Shown: positions 32,654 to 42,887, counted from the first letter of the stretch. The stretch is DNA of 64,000 nt from an uncultured Clostridia bacterium (GCA_947628135.1 CANQYT010000006.1:38627-102626), one strand, 5' to 3'. The notes: generated by a model not told the origin, from the letters alone. Translations and numbers: made by a program.

Positions 32654-33604
32654 TTATTTTACCGCCTTGTTTATTTTTTCTTTGTTACCCATTGCCGCAA
32701 TTGCGCCAAAATTCATCGTTGTGTACGCGCCGCATTTGCACGCGAAATCCAAAATATCTTTGCAGTCGATACTCGCAACGTTTAGCGGCGTTGCGCCCGC
32801 CTCTATCAGCCGAGAGATAAGCCCTCCGAAGAAGGAATCGCCCGCCCCGGTAGTATCCGCCACAGCCACCTTGTAACCGTTGCAGACAGCGCTCGGTTTG
32901 CCGTCCGAATACAGTTTTGCGCCTTTGCCGCCGTCCGTTACCGCAAGCAAACGCGTTTTGCCCGAAAACATCGCTTCAACGGCTTGTTCGCCCGTGCGTT
33001 CGGTCAGGAACTCCATTTCGTCCCTGCCCACCTTTACGACGTCGGCAAGAGGGGCAAACCGTCTTACCGTTGCGCGCAGTTCCTCTTTGTCCCACAGATT
33101 GAAACGCAAGTTGGGGTCGAAACACACCAACGCACCCGCCGCGCGCGCCTTGTCTATCAGATACAGGTGCGTTTGCCTCGCCTCTTCGGTGGCAAGCGCC
33201 ACACTGCCGAACTCAAATGCGTCGCCGCTTTCAAAGGCGACGTCGGCAAAGTCGTTCGGCGTGAAAGACAGGTCCGCCGCGGTCCTACGGTAAAAACTGA
33301 ATTCCCGTTCGCCGTTTGCCGCAAAACTCACAAACGCCAACGACGTGTCCCGTTCGGCGCTTCGTCCGACGTGACTTACGTCCACGCCTTCGCGTTGCAG
33401 CGTTTCCACCAAGAAGTCGCCGAAAGAATCCTGCCCCACCTTGGTAAGATACGCGCTGTCCGTCCCCAATTTGGCGGCTTGTACGCACACGTTTGCAGGC
33501 GCTCCGCCCGCCTTTTTTACAAATTGTTCAGTATCTTTGAGAGAGGCCGTTCCCACCGACTGAAAGTCGATAAGCAACTCTCCCAAACAGTACAGCCTAC
33601 TCAT
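32654..33604 (-). CDS. PfkB-family fructokinase
   Basis: A 316-residue ribokinase/PfkB-type sugar kinase. GGAPANVCVQAAKLG near the N-terminus is the first PfkB signature. The second, DTTGAGDSF, starts at 250, with the catalytic base D256. The GELLIDF start and the LRFNLWD segment fit fructokinases. Its place between a GH32 gene and the sugar ATPase supports fructose phosphorylation to fructose-6-phosphate after fructan or sucrose hydrolysis. The start ATG at 33604 overlaps the previous stop by eight bases. Confidence 0.9.
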   Translation of the reverse strand: MSRLYCLGELLIDFQSVGTASLKDTEQFVKKAGGAPANVCVQAAKLGTDSAYLTKVGQDSFGDFLVETLQREGVDVSHVGRSAERDTSLAFVSFAANGEREFSFYRRTAADLSFTPNDFADVAFESGDAFEFGSVALATEEARQTHLYLIDKARAAGALVCFDPNLRFNLWDKEELRATVRRFAPLADVVKVGRDEMEFLTERTGEQAVEAMFSGKTRLLAVTDGGKGAKLYSDGKPSAVCNGYKVAVADTTGAGDSFFGGLISRLIEAGATPLNVASIDCKDILDFACKCGAYTTMNFGAIAAMGNKEKINKAVK

Positions 33605-35132
33605 AAAACTTTACGTCCTTTACCGTGACCTTTGCGCCGTTGGAATAAAACGCAAGGTTGTTGCCGTCCATATCGGTGACGCGTGACGTCAAAGCGACCG
33701 TACCGTCCAAATAGACCGTAACCACCTCGCCGTCGATAATTACGTCCACCGCGTACTCTTTGTCAAGTTCGAAGGCAAAGTTCACCGACGTCAAAGGCGC
33801 GCCGTAACGCAGAATACTCGATACGTTGTTGTAGCAGACAAGTTTGCCGTTTTGCGGCTCAAACGCCAACGCCGCACTGCCGAGACGCTTGTTGTAGTCT
33901 CCGTCCAAACCGAACGTCAAGCCGAAGTCTCCGCCCGCTTCCTCCACGCTCATCGTGAAAGAAATGCGCGTTACGTTGTCGGAAAGTCTTTGCAGACCGA
34001 CTGCGTCGAATTTGCCGCTTTCAAAGACAAATTCGCTTTGTTTGCCGCCGTCCACGGTGAGATACTCGACTTCGTGCGAAAAATACTTTTTGTAACTGTC
34101 CGGCATAACCGCGCACAGTTCGCCGTCGGGCATTTGCTTGATTTGATGAGTGACAAGATTGCCGCCCCAATCGAATCCGCCCGCCGCACCGCCGCTGAGG
34201 CGCGCGCACCAGGCGAACGCAAACAGTTTGCCGTCGGCTTTTTCCAGACGTCCCGCGTAAAAGCCCGCGGCGTCTATTGAGTCACGCTCGAACTTGTGCC
34301 ATTCGGGGTCGTCGTGAGAGGTTTTGTAACGATAGTGCGTGACGCGGTCCGTCCCCTCGCCCTGTTCGCTGTACGCAAGGTAGTAGAAGCCGTTGTACTC
34401 CACATAGGACGGACATTCCATATTGTAATCGCCGTCGTCGTTGACGAAAAAGTTGCTTTCAAACTGCCATTCGCTGTCCGACGCAGACAAACTTGCCGAC
34501 TTGAAACGGCGAATTACAGAGGGACTTGCCGCCATATTGTCGCGCGTGGTCACAAGCATATAGTAGGTGTTGTCCGTTTCGTCCCAATACACATACGGAT
34601 CGCGGAAATCGTTTTCGTAGCCGTACAAATTGAAGTCCTCGTCCTTTTCCCAATGCTTTTGGTCGGTGCTTGTTGCGTGGCGCACCGCTTCGGTGTGAAG
34701 CAGTTGCGGAAACTCGTCGGAGGGGGCGTTGCCGTTGTGTCCCGTGTAAAAGCAATGATACAGTCCGTCTTTATCCTTGATAAACGAGCCCGTACCCAAA
34801 GCGGCGTCGGGGGAATCTATCTTCTCCTCGAAATTCAACGCTATGCCTTCGTCCGTGTAGTGGATAAAGTCGGAGGTGGTCAAACGCGCAATGGGGTGGT
34901 AAAACTGACTGTTAGTGCCCGTGCTGTTGCGCAAATGATAGATATTCATCACGCCGTTGTCGTAAAAGGGCATAACGTCTCCCATAGCGATGTCAAACGA
35001 GTCGTCCTTGGTGGACGTGGGAAAGATGTTTGCGCCGTCTTGATCGACGCTGCCCGCTCCCGTCGGACCGCACGCCACCGCGCACATACAAACAAATGCC
35101 AACAAAACGGGTATTATCCAAAGTTTTTTCAT
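33597..35132 (-). CDS. GH32-like fructan-hydrolase lipoprotein with a non-canonical nucleophile motif
   Basis: A 511-residue lipoprotein (C21 after AVA) with a five-bladed GH32/GH68-type fold. The second and third active-site motifs are clear: FRDP (R177, D178) and MECP with acid/base E239. The first motif is not WMNDPNG but GDVMPFYDNG, with D52 in the nucleophile position, as in a subgroup of GH32-like proteins. The C-terminal half is the GH32 beta-sandwich. It may attack fructan or levan at the cell surface, producing sugars for the ABC transporter. It overlaps the previous gene as ATGA and the next gene by eight bases. Confidence 0.85.
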   Translation of the reverse strand: MKKLWIIPVLLAFVCMCAVACGPTGAGSVDQDGANIFPTSTKDDSFDIAMGDVMPFYDNGVMNIYHLRNSTGTNSQFYHPIARLTTSDFIHYTDEGIALNFEEKIDSPDAALGTGSFIKDKDGLYHCFYTGHNGNAPSDEFPQLLHTEAVRHATSTDQKHWEKDEDFNLYGYENDFRDPYVYWDETDNTYYMLVTTRDNMAASPSVIRRFKSASLSASDSEWQFESNFFVNDDGDYNMECPSYVEYNGFYYLAYSEQGEGTDRVTHYRYKTSHDDPEWHKFERDSIDAAGFYAGRLEKADGKLFAFAWCARLSGGAAGGFDWGGNLVTHQIKQMPDGELCAVMPDSYKKYFSHEVEYLTVDGGKQSEFVFESGKFDAVGLQRLSDNVTRISFTMSVEEAGGDFGLTFGLDGDYNKRLGSAALAFEPQNGKLVCYNNVSSILRYGAPLTSVNFAFELDKEYAVDVIIDGEVVTVYLDGTVALTSRVTDMDGNNLAFYSNGAKVTVKDVKFYE

Positions 35133-36499
35133 TGTTTTTTACCTACTTCCTTTATGCGGATTTGCGAAACGCCGCCCAAAACTTCCGTTTTGTAGTCGCC
35201 GTCGATGTAAATTCTGCTGCTTATTACTTCTCTGCCGTTGTCCACAAACACCTCTATGCTCGACACGTCCAACAATATCCGTACGTCGCAACTGTCGTAA
35301 CTTCTGTTGGTGCGCCTTACGCAGCCGAACAGATTGTTGGTGCGGTTGGTATCCAAATACACGCCGCTGTCCTTGCCCACAATTACGCAACCGTTGTCGC
35401 CGATTATGTTGAACGCGCCCTCTCCCTCGAAACGAAGCGTTATTTCGGCGCACTTGGGTACAATTCCGTCGGGCACGTCGTGCAAGTGGTCGCTGAGGGC
35501 GCGGACGGGATTTTGGAAAACGTCGCCGTCGCGTATGCTTACTTCGCGCGGCACGGAAAACGCCCCTACCCAACCGTGAGCCTTTTCTCTCGTGGGATAC
35601 TTGCGCTCCCACATTTCCAGCCAACCTATCATAACGGGAGTGGTTATGCCGCGAATGAACTGCGGAGCATAAAAAGCGTCGCCTTTGTCTATCTCCTTGA
35701 TGTAGTCCACCGCCATCGTACCCTTGTCGAAATCCAACTCGCCTACGATAAACACGCTTGAATTGACGTTTTTGAAGTCGTTGTCCCTCTCCTGCACGTT
35801 GCAGCCGCTGGCGAGAATTACGTCCTTGCCGTCCACGCGGAAGTAGCAGGGGCACTCGCACATCTCGCCCAACTGATAGTACGGACCTAAACAGAACGCG
35901 TAGTGCAGACGGTCCAACGTTTTGCCGCTGAGCACCACTATCACGCCCTTGTTAAGACGTACGTCCTTGCCACCGAGAAAAACGTAGTAGGTGTCGCCGA
36001 TAAGTACGGGACAGGGGTCGCGGAAATCGCTTCTGCTGATGTTGTCGGGCAAATACTCGTTGTCGAATATTTTTACGCCGCGATCGAAACTGAATCCGTT
36101 GTGCGAAGTCGCCTTGTACACTTCTTCCGTATGTCCGCCGTCCTCCGTTTCCTGATGCAACGTATACAACGCGGCAAGCCTGCTGCCGTTGTTGTACTCG
36201 ATTGCTCCGCCGCTGTATGCGCTTGCGCCCTCCACGTCCGGTTTCAATGCGACTCCGTCGTCCACGTAGTCGATAAGATCCTGCGACACGAAGTGTCCCC
36301 AGCACATACGTCCCGGACAACTTGCGTAGGGATTGAATTGGTAGTACAAATGATACCTGTCCTTGAAGTACACCAACCCGTTGGGGTCGTTGAGCCAGCC
36401 GATGGGAGGCATCATATGGTACATAAGTCGGTAACTGTTGTTTACCGTACCCTTGGTCCTGGCGATGTAGATGTTGTCTGATTGTATGTTCTTGGTCAT
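35129..36499 (-). CDS. Cytoplasmic GH32 fructosidase (sucrose/fructan hydrolase)
   Basis: A 456-residue glycoside hydrolase of family 32. All three motifs are present: WLNDPNG with nucleophile D38, FRDP with D161 as transition-state stabiliser, and ECP with acid/base E215. There is no signal peptide, so it acts on imported sugar inside the cell, releasing fructose from sucrose or short fructo-oligosaccharides. The start is ATG at 36499, two bases after the stop of the preceding gene. No good ribosome site is seen, so translation depends on coupling. The frame open to 36532 has no better site. Confidence 0.93.
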   Translation of the reverse strand: MTKNIQSDNIYIARTKGTVNNSYRLMYHMMPPIGWLNDPNGLVYFKDRYHLYYQFNPYASCPGRMCWGHFVSQDLIDYVDDGVALKPDVEGASAYSGGAIEYNNGSRLAALYTLHQETEDGGHTEEVYKATSHNGFSFDRGVKIFDNEYLPDNISRSDFRDPCPVLIGDTYYVFLGGKDVRLNKGVIVVLSGKTLDRLHYAFCLGPYYQLGEMCECPCYFRVDGKDVILASGCNVQERDNDFKNVNSSVFIVGELDFDKGTMAVDYIKEIDKGDAFYAPQFIRGITTPVMIGWLEMWERKYPTREKAHGWVGAFSVPREVSIRDGDVFQNPVRALSDHLHDVPDGIVPKCAEITLRFEGEGAFNIIGDNGCVIVGKDSGVYLDTNRTNNLFGCVRRTNRSYDSCDVRILLDVSSIEVFVDNGREVISSRIYIDGDYKTEVLGGVSQIRIKEVGKKQ

Positions 36500-36501
36500 A
36501 G

Positions 36502-38226
36502 TCAACTGTCCAAAACGGCGTCGCGCTTGCAAACGCGTATATCGTAAATTTGTATCGTTACGTCGTGGTACTGCGTGTTACCTGACGCACCGAACTGCCA
36601 CACAAGTTTGTACCACCTGTCCGCAACAACTCCTTGCGGGGTCTTGGCGTTGCAGACGAAAGCAAGCGCATACTCCTGATCCGCCGTCAAATACACCCTT
36701 TGCCAAAGGAGAGTCGGATCCCAACCGTCGGAGATAGGTCCTGCAACGACAAACTCGATGGGCGCGGTCGCCTTTATCCTGAATTGCACCACGTAGTTTG
36801 CGCCGCTGCCCGCCACCCAAAATGACGGGCTTGTGACGACGTGATGGCTGTCCTGTGCGTCGAAATCTTGCACGCGGTAGGTGATGTTGCCCAACTCGGA
36901 ATGAAATTCGTACCCTGCCGTGGAATTGAAGCAGGTAAAGTCTGTTACTGTAAAACTGTCCGTGCCCGTCGCCGCGAGGTGTTCCTTTACGTGCAGATCG
37001 GTCAGCGTGATTTGGTTGCATTGCAAAGCGGATTGCACGTATATCCACAGCGGTCCGCCATTGCTGTCGCCCACCGATACCTCCGCCGTCAATACGCCGT
37101 TTTCGGGGTTGGTAAACTTGTGAAGTTGCATTTCGTTCCATTGATCGCGCTGGATTATCACTTCGAAATCAGCGGGGTCGTCGGGCGTGCCCTCTTCGCG
37201 CAATGGGAAATTGTGCCGTTCCACATTGAAAGATACCGTGTAGGTTGTGTTGGGCTTCATTTGTACGCCCGTGTTGACGAACATTCCGCCCGCCCATATA
37301 TTTTGTGTGCCCTCGTGGGTTATTTCCAAACGTGCGCCGCTGCCGTCCTCCAACGCCCAAGCGTTGCCTTCAAGTTCCGGCGACTCTTTCACGTCGATTC
37401 GGGGAATTACCGTGCCGTTGAAGTTGAAATCGGGCGTGCGTTCCACCGTTGCGCCGTCCTGTTGCGGATAGGTGACGTCGGTGTTTCCTACGACAAGTTC
37501 CATACTTCCCAACGCGCCTACGCACAGCGCGACTTCCACGTCGCAAGAGGTTTGAGTTGTATCGTCAGGGCGGGTGCAGGAATATTTAAGCACGTTGTCG
37601 CCCGCGATCACGGCAAGTTCCGCGCTCGGCTCGCCGTTGCACAAAACCAAGACTTTGCCCTCCCTGTCGGACTTCAACTGCGTGCTGAATTGGTACTGCC
37701 GCTCGATAAATTCGTCCGCGCTTACCGTGAACGTATGCAATATCTGCACGTCCTCGGCAATTTCGCCGCCGTCGGCTTGCACTTTGAAAGCGCCGTCCGA
37801 CATTCCGCTGAAAGTAACCTCAGCCGAACCCGCAGTCACAACCGAATACCCGTCGGGCATACCGAAAGAAAGATACGTCTCGCGGTCGACGACGTCCACG
37901 TAGGCTTTTTTCTGCGCGGTGCGCCCGTCGCTGTCCTCGATTTGGTAGTTGACGGTGTACTCGCCCTCTTCCGTAAAGGTGGCGTAGCCGTCGTCGCTTA
38001 CGTCAACGTGCGGCTCGACGGTAATAGTCAATTGGGGCGTTATATCTCCGTCCTCTTTGTCCAACGCGGCAACGCCGTCAAGGAAATCCACCGTGCTGTT
38101 TACCAGACACTGCACGTCCTTTACTCCCACGACGGTGGGGGCTTTGTTGCCTTCCGCTTGCGGGGTACACGCGGAAAGAAGCGTTACGACAAGCATCAAT
38201 ATCAACAACAATCTAATTTTTTTCAT
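36502..38226 (-). CDS. Carbohydrate-binding surface lipoprotein with Ig-like domain
   Basis: A 574-residue lipoprotein with a textbook lipobox LSAC (C20). Residues about 28-115 are a DUF5011/Cry22-type Ig-like domain (KEDGDITPQLTIT...GEYTVNYQIEDSDG). Beta-sandwich regions follow, and the part at about 290-430 (GNAWALEDGSGARLEI...TYTVSFNVER) resembles CBM4/9-type carbohydrate-binding modules. It probably holds fructan at the surface for the GH32 lipoprotein or the transporter. The start is ATG at 38226, six bases after GGAG, which is formed by the last codons of the previous gene. One base separates the genes. Confidence 0.8.
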   Translation of the reverse strand: MKKIRLLLILMLVVTLLSACTPQAEGNKAPTVVGVKDVQCLVNSTVDFLDGVAALDKEDGDITPQLTITVEPHVDVSDDGYATFTEEGEYTVNYQIEDSDGRTAQKKAYVDVVDRETYLSFGMPDGYSVVTAGSAEVTFSGMSDGAFKVQADGGEIAEDVQILHTFTVSADEFIERQYQFSTQLKSDREGKVLVLCNGEPSAELAVIAGDNVLKYSCTRPDDTTQTSCDVEVALCVGALGSMELVVGNTDVTYPQQDGATVERTPDFNFNGTVIPRIDVKESPELEGNAWALEDGSGARLEITHEGTQNIWAGGMFVNTGVQMKPNTTYTVSFNVERHNFPLREEGTPDDPADFEVIIQRDQWNEMQLHKFTNPENGVLTAEVSVGDSNGGPLWIYVQSALQCNQITLTDLHVKEHLAATGTDSFTVTDFTCFNSTAGYEFHSELGNITYRVQDFDAQDSHHVVTSPSFWVAGSGANYVVQFRIKATAPIEFVVAGPISDGWDPTLLWQRVYLTADQEYALAFVCNAKTPQGVVADRWYKLVWQFGASGNTQYHDVTIQIYDIRVCKRDAVLDS

Positions 38227-38227
38227 T

Positions 38228-39010
38228 TTATTCTCCATTATCGTCAGAAGTTGCGGGTGTGTCCGTTTGTTTGGGCTGTTCGGACATATCTTCTTCCTCG
38301 GCGGGCGTTTGTTCGTCGCCTTGCGATTGAATGACCGAAAAGTCAACGTCGTCGCGCCAAGGTTTGACCTGTCCCCTTTCGTCGAGGTAGTCGTCCTCAC
38401 GAACTTTCTTTTTCAGTTCGGAGACGGTAGTACCCAGCGCTTTTGCTTTGAGATGCAAAAAGTTTTCTTTCATCAGCCTCGCGTTGGCAAAGGGGGCAAG
38501 ATAGAGCGTCAATATCAGCGGATAGGGGTAGAGCAAGATCATTGCCACGATACCCGCGACGATAGCCAGCGCGACCAAACTTCTCCACCACGAGCCGAAA
38601 AGCATCATCAAGCCGTTGTACAGCAGTTGTCGGAAGTTTACTTTCATATTGGCGATGACCGTCGGCGCAGTCGTCAGATACATAGCGCCCACAACCAAAG
38701 CCACACAGCTGATTGCCAGCACAAAGTAGTTTGTTTGTTCGGGATGGGTGTTGAAAAAGTAGATATTCAGCACGGGAAACACCGTGATTACCAGTTGAAA
38801 CAACGTGTAGAATATCAATATTTTCCAATTTGCGCCTATCGCGATGAAGATGTCCTTGAAACGGCGCGTGCCCATTTCGTTTCCGAAAAACGCCGTAACT
38901 CCCACCAACATAGGCACGAAGAACAACACGGAAACGGCGGAAATTCCTACCAGAAGGGTCACTACCAGAAATTCCAGCGCATAGTCGCCGACTATCCTCA
39001 ATCCTCTCAT
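38228..39010 (-). CDS. YesL-like (DUF624) membrane protein
   Basis: A 260-residue integral membrane protein resembling the DUF624/YesL family, which is found in many oligosaccharide ABC operons of Bacillota. Four to five helices are visible (for example at 10-40, 63-86, 94-113 and 142-178). The last 60 residues are an unusual acidic, Glu/Gln/Asp-rich cytoplasmic tail ending TPATSDDNGE. The role of YesL is not known; it may assist the transporter. The start is ATG at 39010, five bases after GGGGG; a GTG directly before it is possible. Confidence 0.8.
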   Translation of the reverse strand: MRGLRIVGDYALEFLVVTLLVGISAVSVLFFVPMLVGVTAFFGNEMGTRRFKDIFIAIGANWKILIFYTLFQLVITVFPVLNIYFFNTHPEQTNYFVLAISCVALVVGAMYLTTAPTVIANMKVNFRQLLYNGLMMLFGSWWRSLVALAIVAGIVAMILLYPYPLILTLYLAPFANARLMKENFLHLKAKALGTTVSELKKKVREDDYLDERGQVKPWRDDVDFSVIQSQGDEQTPAEEEDMSEQPKQTDTPATSDDNGE

Positions 39011-39035
39011 CACTGCCCCCGAAAGTACGTCGCAA

Positions 39036-40640
39036 CTACTCGGCAGACACAGCCAAAAGGTATCTGTCGTACGCCGCTTGGTTTATACTCTTGACGGCTT
39101 CAAGCGAATCCCTGTTTACCGAAAGCAAGTTCAGCCACGAAGCCTTGGTCGGTGCGGCGTCGCCCACTACCGCCTGCGTGTACCAACTTGCGATGTTGTT
39201 GCTGAGGGAAAATTCGTGCGTGTTCAGATCCAGAAGTTCCTGCTGCGTGTAGTTGAGGTTGGGTATCGATTGGACTCCCTCGAAAGTGTAGGGCTTGACG
39301 TAATCGTTGAGGTTGTTCAGCCGCAGTTGCGCGCGAGATTCCATCTGAACGGAATTCTGCCACACTTCCTCGGTGAGGTACACAACGCCATAGGGGGCGT
39401 TTCTCATACGGAAGTCGTCTGCGCTCTGCTCGCCGTGGTCGTCGTTGGGAATGAGTTTGCCGTCCACTTTGTTGGGCAAAAACGCGCCCGACTTGACAGA
39501 ACCGTAGTTGAGTTGCGCCGAATAGTCCGGTTCGAAAAACTTGTCGAAGTAGGAAAGCAGTCCCTCTTTGTCCTCGCAGGAAGAAAGTATCACGCATTCG
39601 CCCTTTTCCACTTCCTGTTCGTTGCTTACGCCGACGTAACGATTGCCGTCGTCGTCTTTGAGCGGAAGAACGATTATGTAATCGTCGCGGAACTCTTTGG
39701 CAAGAACGGTGTCCTTTTCCCACCAATAGAACGAGCCGTATCTGCCGTCCTGTCCGCGCGCGAGAAACTGACTTTCGTCCTGGTCGAACGACGATGTGGA
39801 GATGAGTCCGCGCGAACACCAATCCTGCATTTCCGCTACGGCGTCGAACCACTTTTCGTCCTCGACGGTAAAGGTTATTTTGCCGTTGACGACGGTTTTG
39901 TGTTCACGGTTTTCGGGCACTCCGAAAGAGGCGATGAAGTCCGATTCGTTGCCCTGCCAATTGCCGCTTACAAAGGTAAGAGGAACGGTCTTGCCGCCGC
40001 CCGCGAGGTCGCGCGCTTTGAACTGTTCCAACAGCGCTTCGTATTCGCTGCGGTACAGGTCCAAGCCGTCTTTGAGTTGTTCCTTGGTGAGTTGTACGTT
40101 TGCGGGAAGCGCGTTGGCGTCGATGAGCTGCTCTATCCATTTTTTGTTGATATACAAAATGTTGGGATACGCTTTGAGCCCCATTTCCTCCACTCTCGGC
40201 AGCGAATAGATGTGTCCGTCGGGAGATTTGAGCGCTTCGGCAATGTCGGGACGGGCGGTAAGTATGCGCGAAAAGTTGGGCATACTGTCAAGATACTCGT
40301 CTATCGCCACTATCCTGCCGCGCCTACCGTAGTCGTACAGTTTGAGATTGGAAAAGCCCGTGTGATAAATAGCGTCTATGCCCTTTGTCCCGACGGGGTC
40401 GGTGTTGTTGGAATACTGCGCCGAAGTGTTGTAGACCCAATTGACGTCTATTCCCGTTTCCTGAGCAAGTTCTCTGAAAACAGGCATAGAGTTGTAGTCC
40501 TTTACGGCGTCTTCCTTGACGGTAAGCACGGTAAACTGATGTTCCGCGTTCGTTCCTCCGCCCATCGCGAAGAGGACGAAGAGGACTACGCAGACCAACC
40601 ACAAAACCGCCGCCGATACACCAATTACGATTTTTTTCAT
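39036..40640 (-). CDS. Extracellular solute-binding protein of the sugar ABC transporter
   Basis: A 534-residue family 1 solute-binding protein of the LplA type. The N-terminus is one hydrophobic helix (10-27) without a lipobox Cys, so it is anchored by an uncleaved or ordinary signal. Typical binding-protein stretches follow: NTSAQYSNNTDPVG, IDEYLDSMPNF, GLKAYPNILYINKKW. It captures the oligosaccharide and hands it to the two permeases. The start is ATG at 40640 with GGAGG four bases away. It lies 10 bases after the YtcP-type permease gene. Confidence 0.9.
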   Translation of the reverse strand: MKKIVIGVSAAVLWLVCVVLFVLFAMGGGTNAEHQFTVLTVKEDAVKDYNSMPVFRELAQETGIDVNWVYNTSAQYSNNTDPVGTKGIDAIYHTGFSNLKLYDYGRRGRIVAIDEYLDSMPNFSRILTARPDIAEALKSPDGHIYSLPRVEEMGLKAYPNILYINKKWIEQLIDANALPANVQLTKEQLKDGLDLYRSEYEALLEQFKARDLAGGGKTVPLTFVSGNWQGNESDFIASFGVPENREHKTVVNGKITFTVEDEKWFDAVAEMQDWCSRGLISTSSFDQDESQFLARGQDGRYGSFYWWEKDTVLAKEFRDDYIIVLPLKDDDGNRYVGVSNEQEVEKGECVILSSCEDKEGLLSYFDKFFEPDYSAQLNYGSVKSGAFLPNKVDGKLIPNDDHGEQSADDFRMRNAPYGVVYLTEEVWQNSVQMESRAQLRLNNLNDYVKPYTFEGVQSIPNLNYTQQELLDLNTHEFSLSNNIASWYTQAVVGDAAPTKASWLNLLSVNRDSLEAVKSINQAAYDRYLLAVSAE

Positions 40641-40650
40641 AATGCCTCCG

Positions 40651-41781
40651 TTATTTGAACGAACCTACGAGAACGCCCTGCCCGAAGTGTTTCTCTATCA
40701 TAGGATACAGCACCAGAATGGGCACGGTAGCCACTATGATGGAGGTAAATTTGACCTGAGTTGCAATACGCATCTGTTCCACGACAACGTCTCCCTCGCC
40801 CACGTTGGTGGCGGAAAGCAATCCGTCCAACACCGTTTGCAGCGGGTAGAAACTCTTGTCGATGTTGAAGATGTACGCGTCGATGTAGTTGTTCCAATGC
40901 CCCACCGCGTAAAACAGCACCATAACGCTGATTATCGACGTGGATATGGGCAATATCAAATCGAAAAACGTGCGCACTTCTCCCGCGCCGTCGATCTGCG
41001 CCGCTTCCAGCACTTCCTTGGGAACGTTGGAGGAGAAGAAAGATTTGCACATAAACACGTTGTACACGCTTACGCCGCCGCCGATTATCAGAATCAACGG
41101 GTTTTGATACAGCCCCAGCGCCCGACACACTATTATGTAGGGGACTAATCCGCCGCCGAAAAACATAGTGATGATGAGCATAGTCGTTATCAATTTGCGG
41201 AAGGGCAGATACTCGCGTGAAAGCGCCCAACCGGCGGGTATCGTAAGTACTACGTTGAATACCGTTCCCAACACGGTGTAGGCTATCGTGTTGAAATAGC
41301 CTCTCCACACGTCGTCGCGTTGGAACAGGCTGCCGTAGCCCGAGAACGTCAGTTTTACGGGATACAGCCAAACGTCGCCGGACATAACCGCGTCCGCGTC
41401 GGAAATGGAGGCTATCACTATGTAGTACAGGGGGTAAATAACTATCACCGCAAGCAGAAACAGAATAAATCCGCAGATGACGTAGTACACTATGTCGCCC
41501 TTGCTTTCCTTGATTCTGTTTTTCTTGGCAATTTCCTTTACTTCCTTGTAATTGCGGGGCGTTTGCCCGACGGATTGAGTAGTTGCCGCGTCTGCCACGG
41601 TTTGTCCCAACTGCGCAGAGCCGTCCGCCGCGGCAGAGGAAGTTTGCGCGTTGGCGCGGCGTTTGCCCGACAAACGTCTGTACGCCAAATATCCGATCAC
41701 ACCGAATTCCACAACGGCGATCGCCGCCAACAGAATCACGAACAAATCGGTTGTTGCTATTCCCAACAAATCAAAAATCAC
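40651..41781 (-). CDS. LplC/YtcP-type sugar ABC permease with N-terminal extension
   Basis: A 376-residue permease of the carbohydrate CUT1 type. Six helices are in the second part, and the EAA loop EAAQIDGAGEVRTFFDLILP contacts the ATPase. The last residues HFGQGVLVGSFK are the usual ending of LplC/YtcP proteins. The first ~95 residues are unusual: an additional N-terminal helix (residues 8-33) and an Ala/Gln/Thr-rich linker. The start is GTG at 41781, eight bases after GGGAGG. It pairs with the permease encoded upstream. Confidence 0.92.
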   Translation of the reverse strand: MIFDLLGIATTDLFVILLAAIAVVEFGVIGYLAYRRLSGKRRANAQTSSAAADGSAQLGQTVADAATTQSVGQTPRNYKEVKEIAKKNRIKESKGDIVYYVICGFILFLLAVIVIYPLYYIVIASISDADAVMSGDVWLYPVKLTFSGYGSLFQRDDVWRGYFNTIAYTVLGTVFNVVLTIPAGWALSREYLPFRKLITTMLIITMFFGGGLVPYIIVCRALGLYQNPLILIIGGGVSVYNVFMCKSFFSSNVPKEVLEAAQIDGAGEVRTFFDLILPISTSIISVMVLFYAVGHWNNYIDAYIFNIDKSFYPLQTVLDGLLSATNVGEGDVVVEQMRIATQVKFTSIIVATVPILVLYPMIEKHFGQGVLVGSFK

Positions 41782-41797
41782 GTCCGTTACCTCCCTC

Positions 41798-42865
41798 TTA
41801 CCACATACTGTTATTCGTCAGTTTTTTGCTGGTAAAGTTGGCGATTACCAACAGCACGACGTTGATGACGGAGTTGAACAGTCCCGCGGCAGTACCTACG
41901 CCGTATTGACCGTTCATCAAACCGAACTTGTACACGTAAGTGGACAAAATTTCACTTGTTTCGAGGTTGCCCGCCGTTTGCATAAGCAAAACTTTTTCGT
42001 AGCCGCAACTCATCAGATTGCCGACGGACAGTATCATAAGCATAACTATCGTAGGCAATATCGCGGGCAGGTCCACGCTGAATATGCGGCGGAAACGGCT
42101 TGCGCCGTCCACCTTGGCAGCCTCGTGAAGCGCTGGATCTACGCCCGAAAGTGCCGCAAGATACACTATCGCCGACCAACCGAAATCCTGCCAGTTGCCG
42201 CTGAAAATAAACAGAGGACGAAACGCTTCGGGAGTGAGAAACAGTTTCAGTCCGCCTGCGTCTCCGCCCATTTGTTTGCTCAGTTGATCCAACAGTCCGT
42301 CCGAACCGAAAATCAGTTTCAGCATACCTACCATTACCACCAACGAAATGAAGTGCGGCGCGTAGTAAAGTATCTGCAAGCCTTTTTTTACCTTTTTAGA
42401 GCGCAACGAGTTGAGCAGCAACGCTACGATTATCGGCAGGGGAAAACCAACCAGAAAACCGAATATGCACAGCAAAAAGGTGTTCAGAAAGTAGTCCCAG
42501 AAATTGGGATTGGAAAAGAACGTGCGGAAGTTTTGAAAGCCTACCCAGGTAGTGCTGCCGCCGATGATGCTGTCGCCCGGCATATAGTCCTGAAACGCCA
42601 CCAAAATTCCGTACATAGGCGCATAGCAGAAAACCAAAACGTACAGAAACGCCGGTATGATGAACACAAGTATCCAGCCGTGTCTGCGGAAATTGGTCTT
42701 CCACGCCTCCCATTTGGGGTGCTTTTCCTTTTTCTCTTCGGCGGGAGCGCCGCCGTCCAACGCCTCGTACGCCTGTTCGACGAGATCTTCGCCCACTTCG
42801 CCTACGCCGTCGAGCGATTCGTCAAACACGTCCTCGGACGCGGTTGCAATTGTTTCGTTTGACAT
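41798..42865 (-). CDS. LplB-type sugar ABC permease
   Basis: A 355-residue CUT1-type permease. After an acidic N-terminal stretch (1-45) there are six helices, with GFQNFRTFFSNPNFW as a typical periplasmic-side segment and the EAA loop HEAAKVDGASRFRRIFSVDLP. It forms the membrane channel with the LplC-like partner. Two starts are possible. The second ATG, 42865, is six bases after AAGGGGG and is preferred over 42871. Confidence 0.92.
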   Translation of the reverse strand: MSNETIATASEDVFDESLDGVGEVGEDLVEQAYEALDGGAPAEEKKEKHPKWEAWKTNFRRHGWILVFIIPAFLYVLVFCYAPMYGILVAFQDYMPGDSIIGGSTTWVGFQNFRTFFSNPNFWDYFLNTFLLCIFGFLVGFPLPIIVALLLNSLRSKKVKKGLQILYYAPHFISLVVMVGMLKLIFGSDGLLDQLSKQMGGDAGGLKLFLTPEAFRPLFIFSGNWQDFGWSAIVYLAALSGVDPALHEAAKVDGASRFRRIFSVDLPAILPTIVMLMILSVGNLMSCGYEKVLLMQTAGNLETSEILSTYVYKFGLMNGQYGVGTAAGLFNSVINVVLLVIANFTSKKLTNNSMW

Positions 42866-42887
42866 ATTCATCCCCCTTACCTGCTTT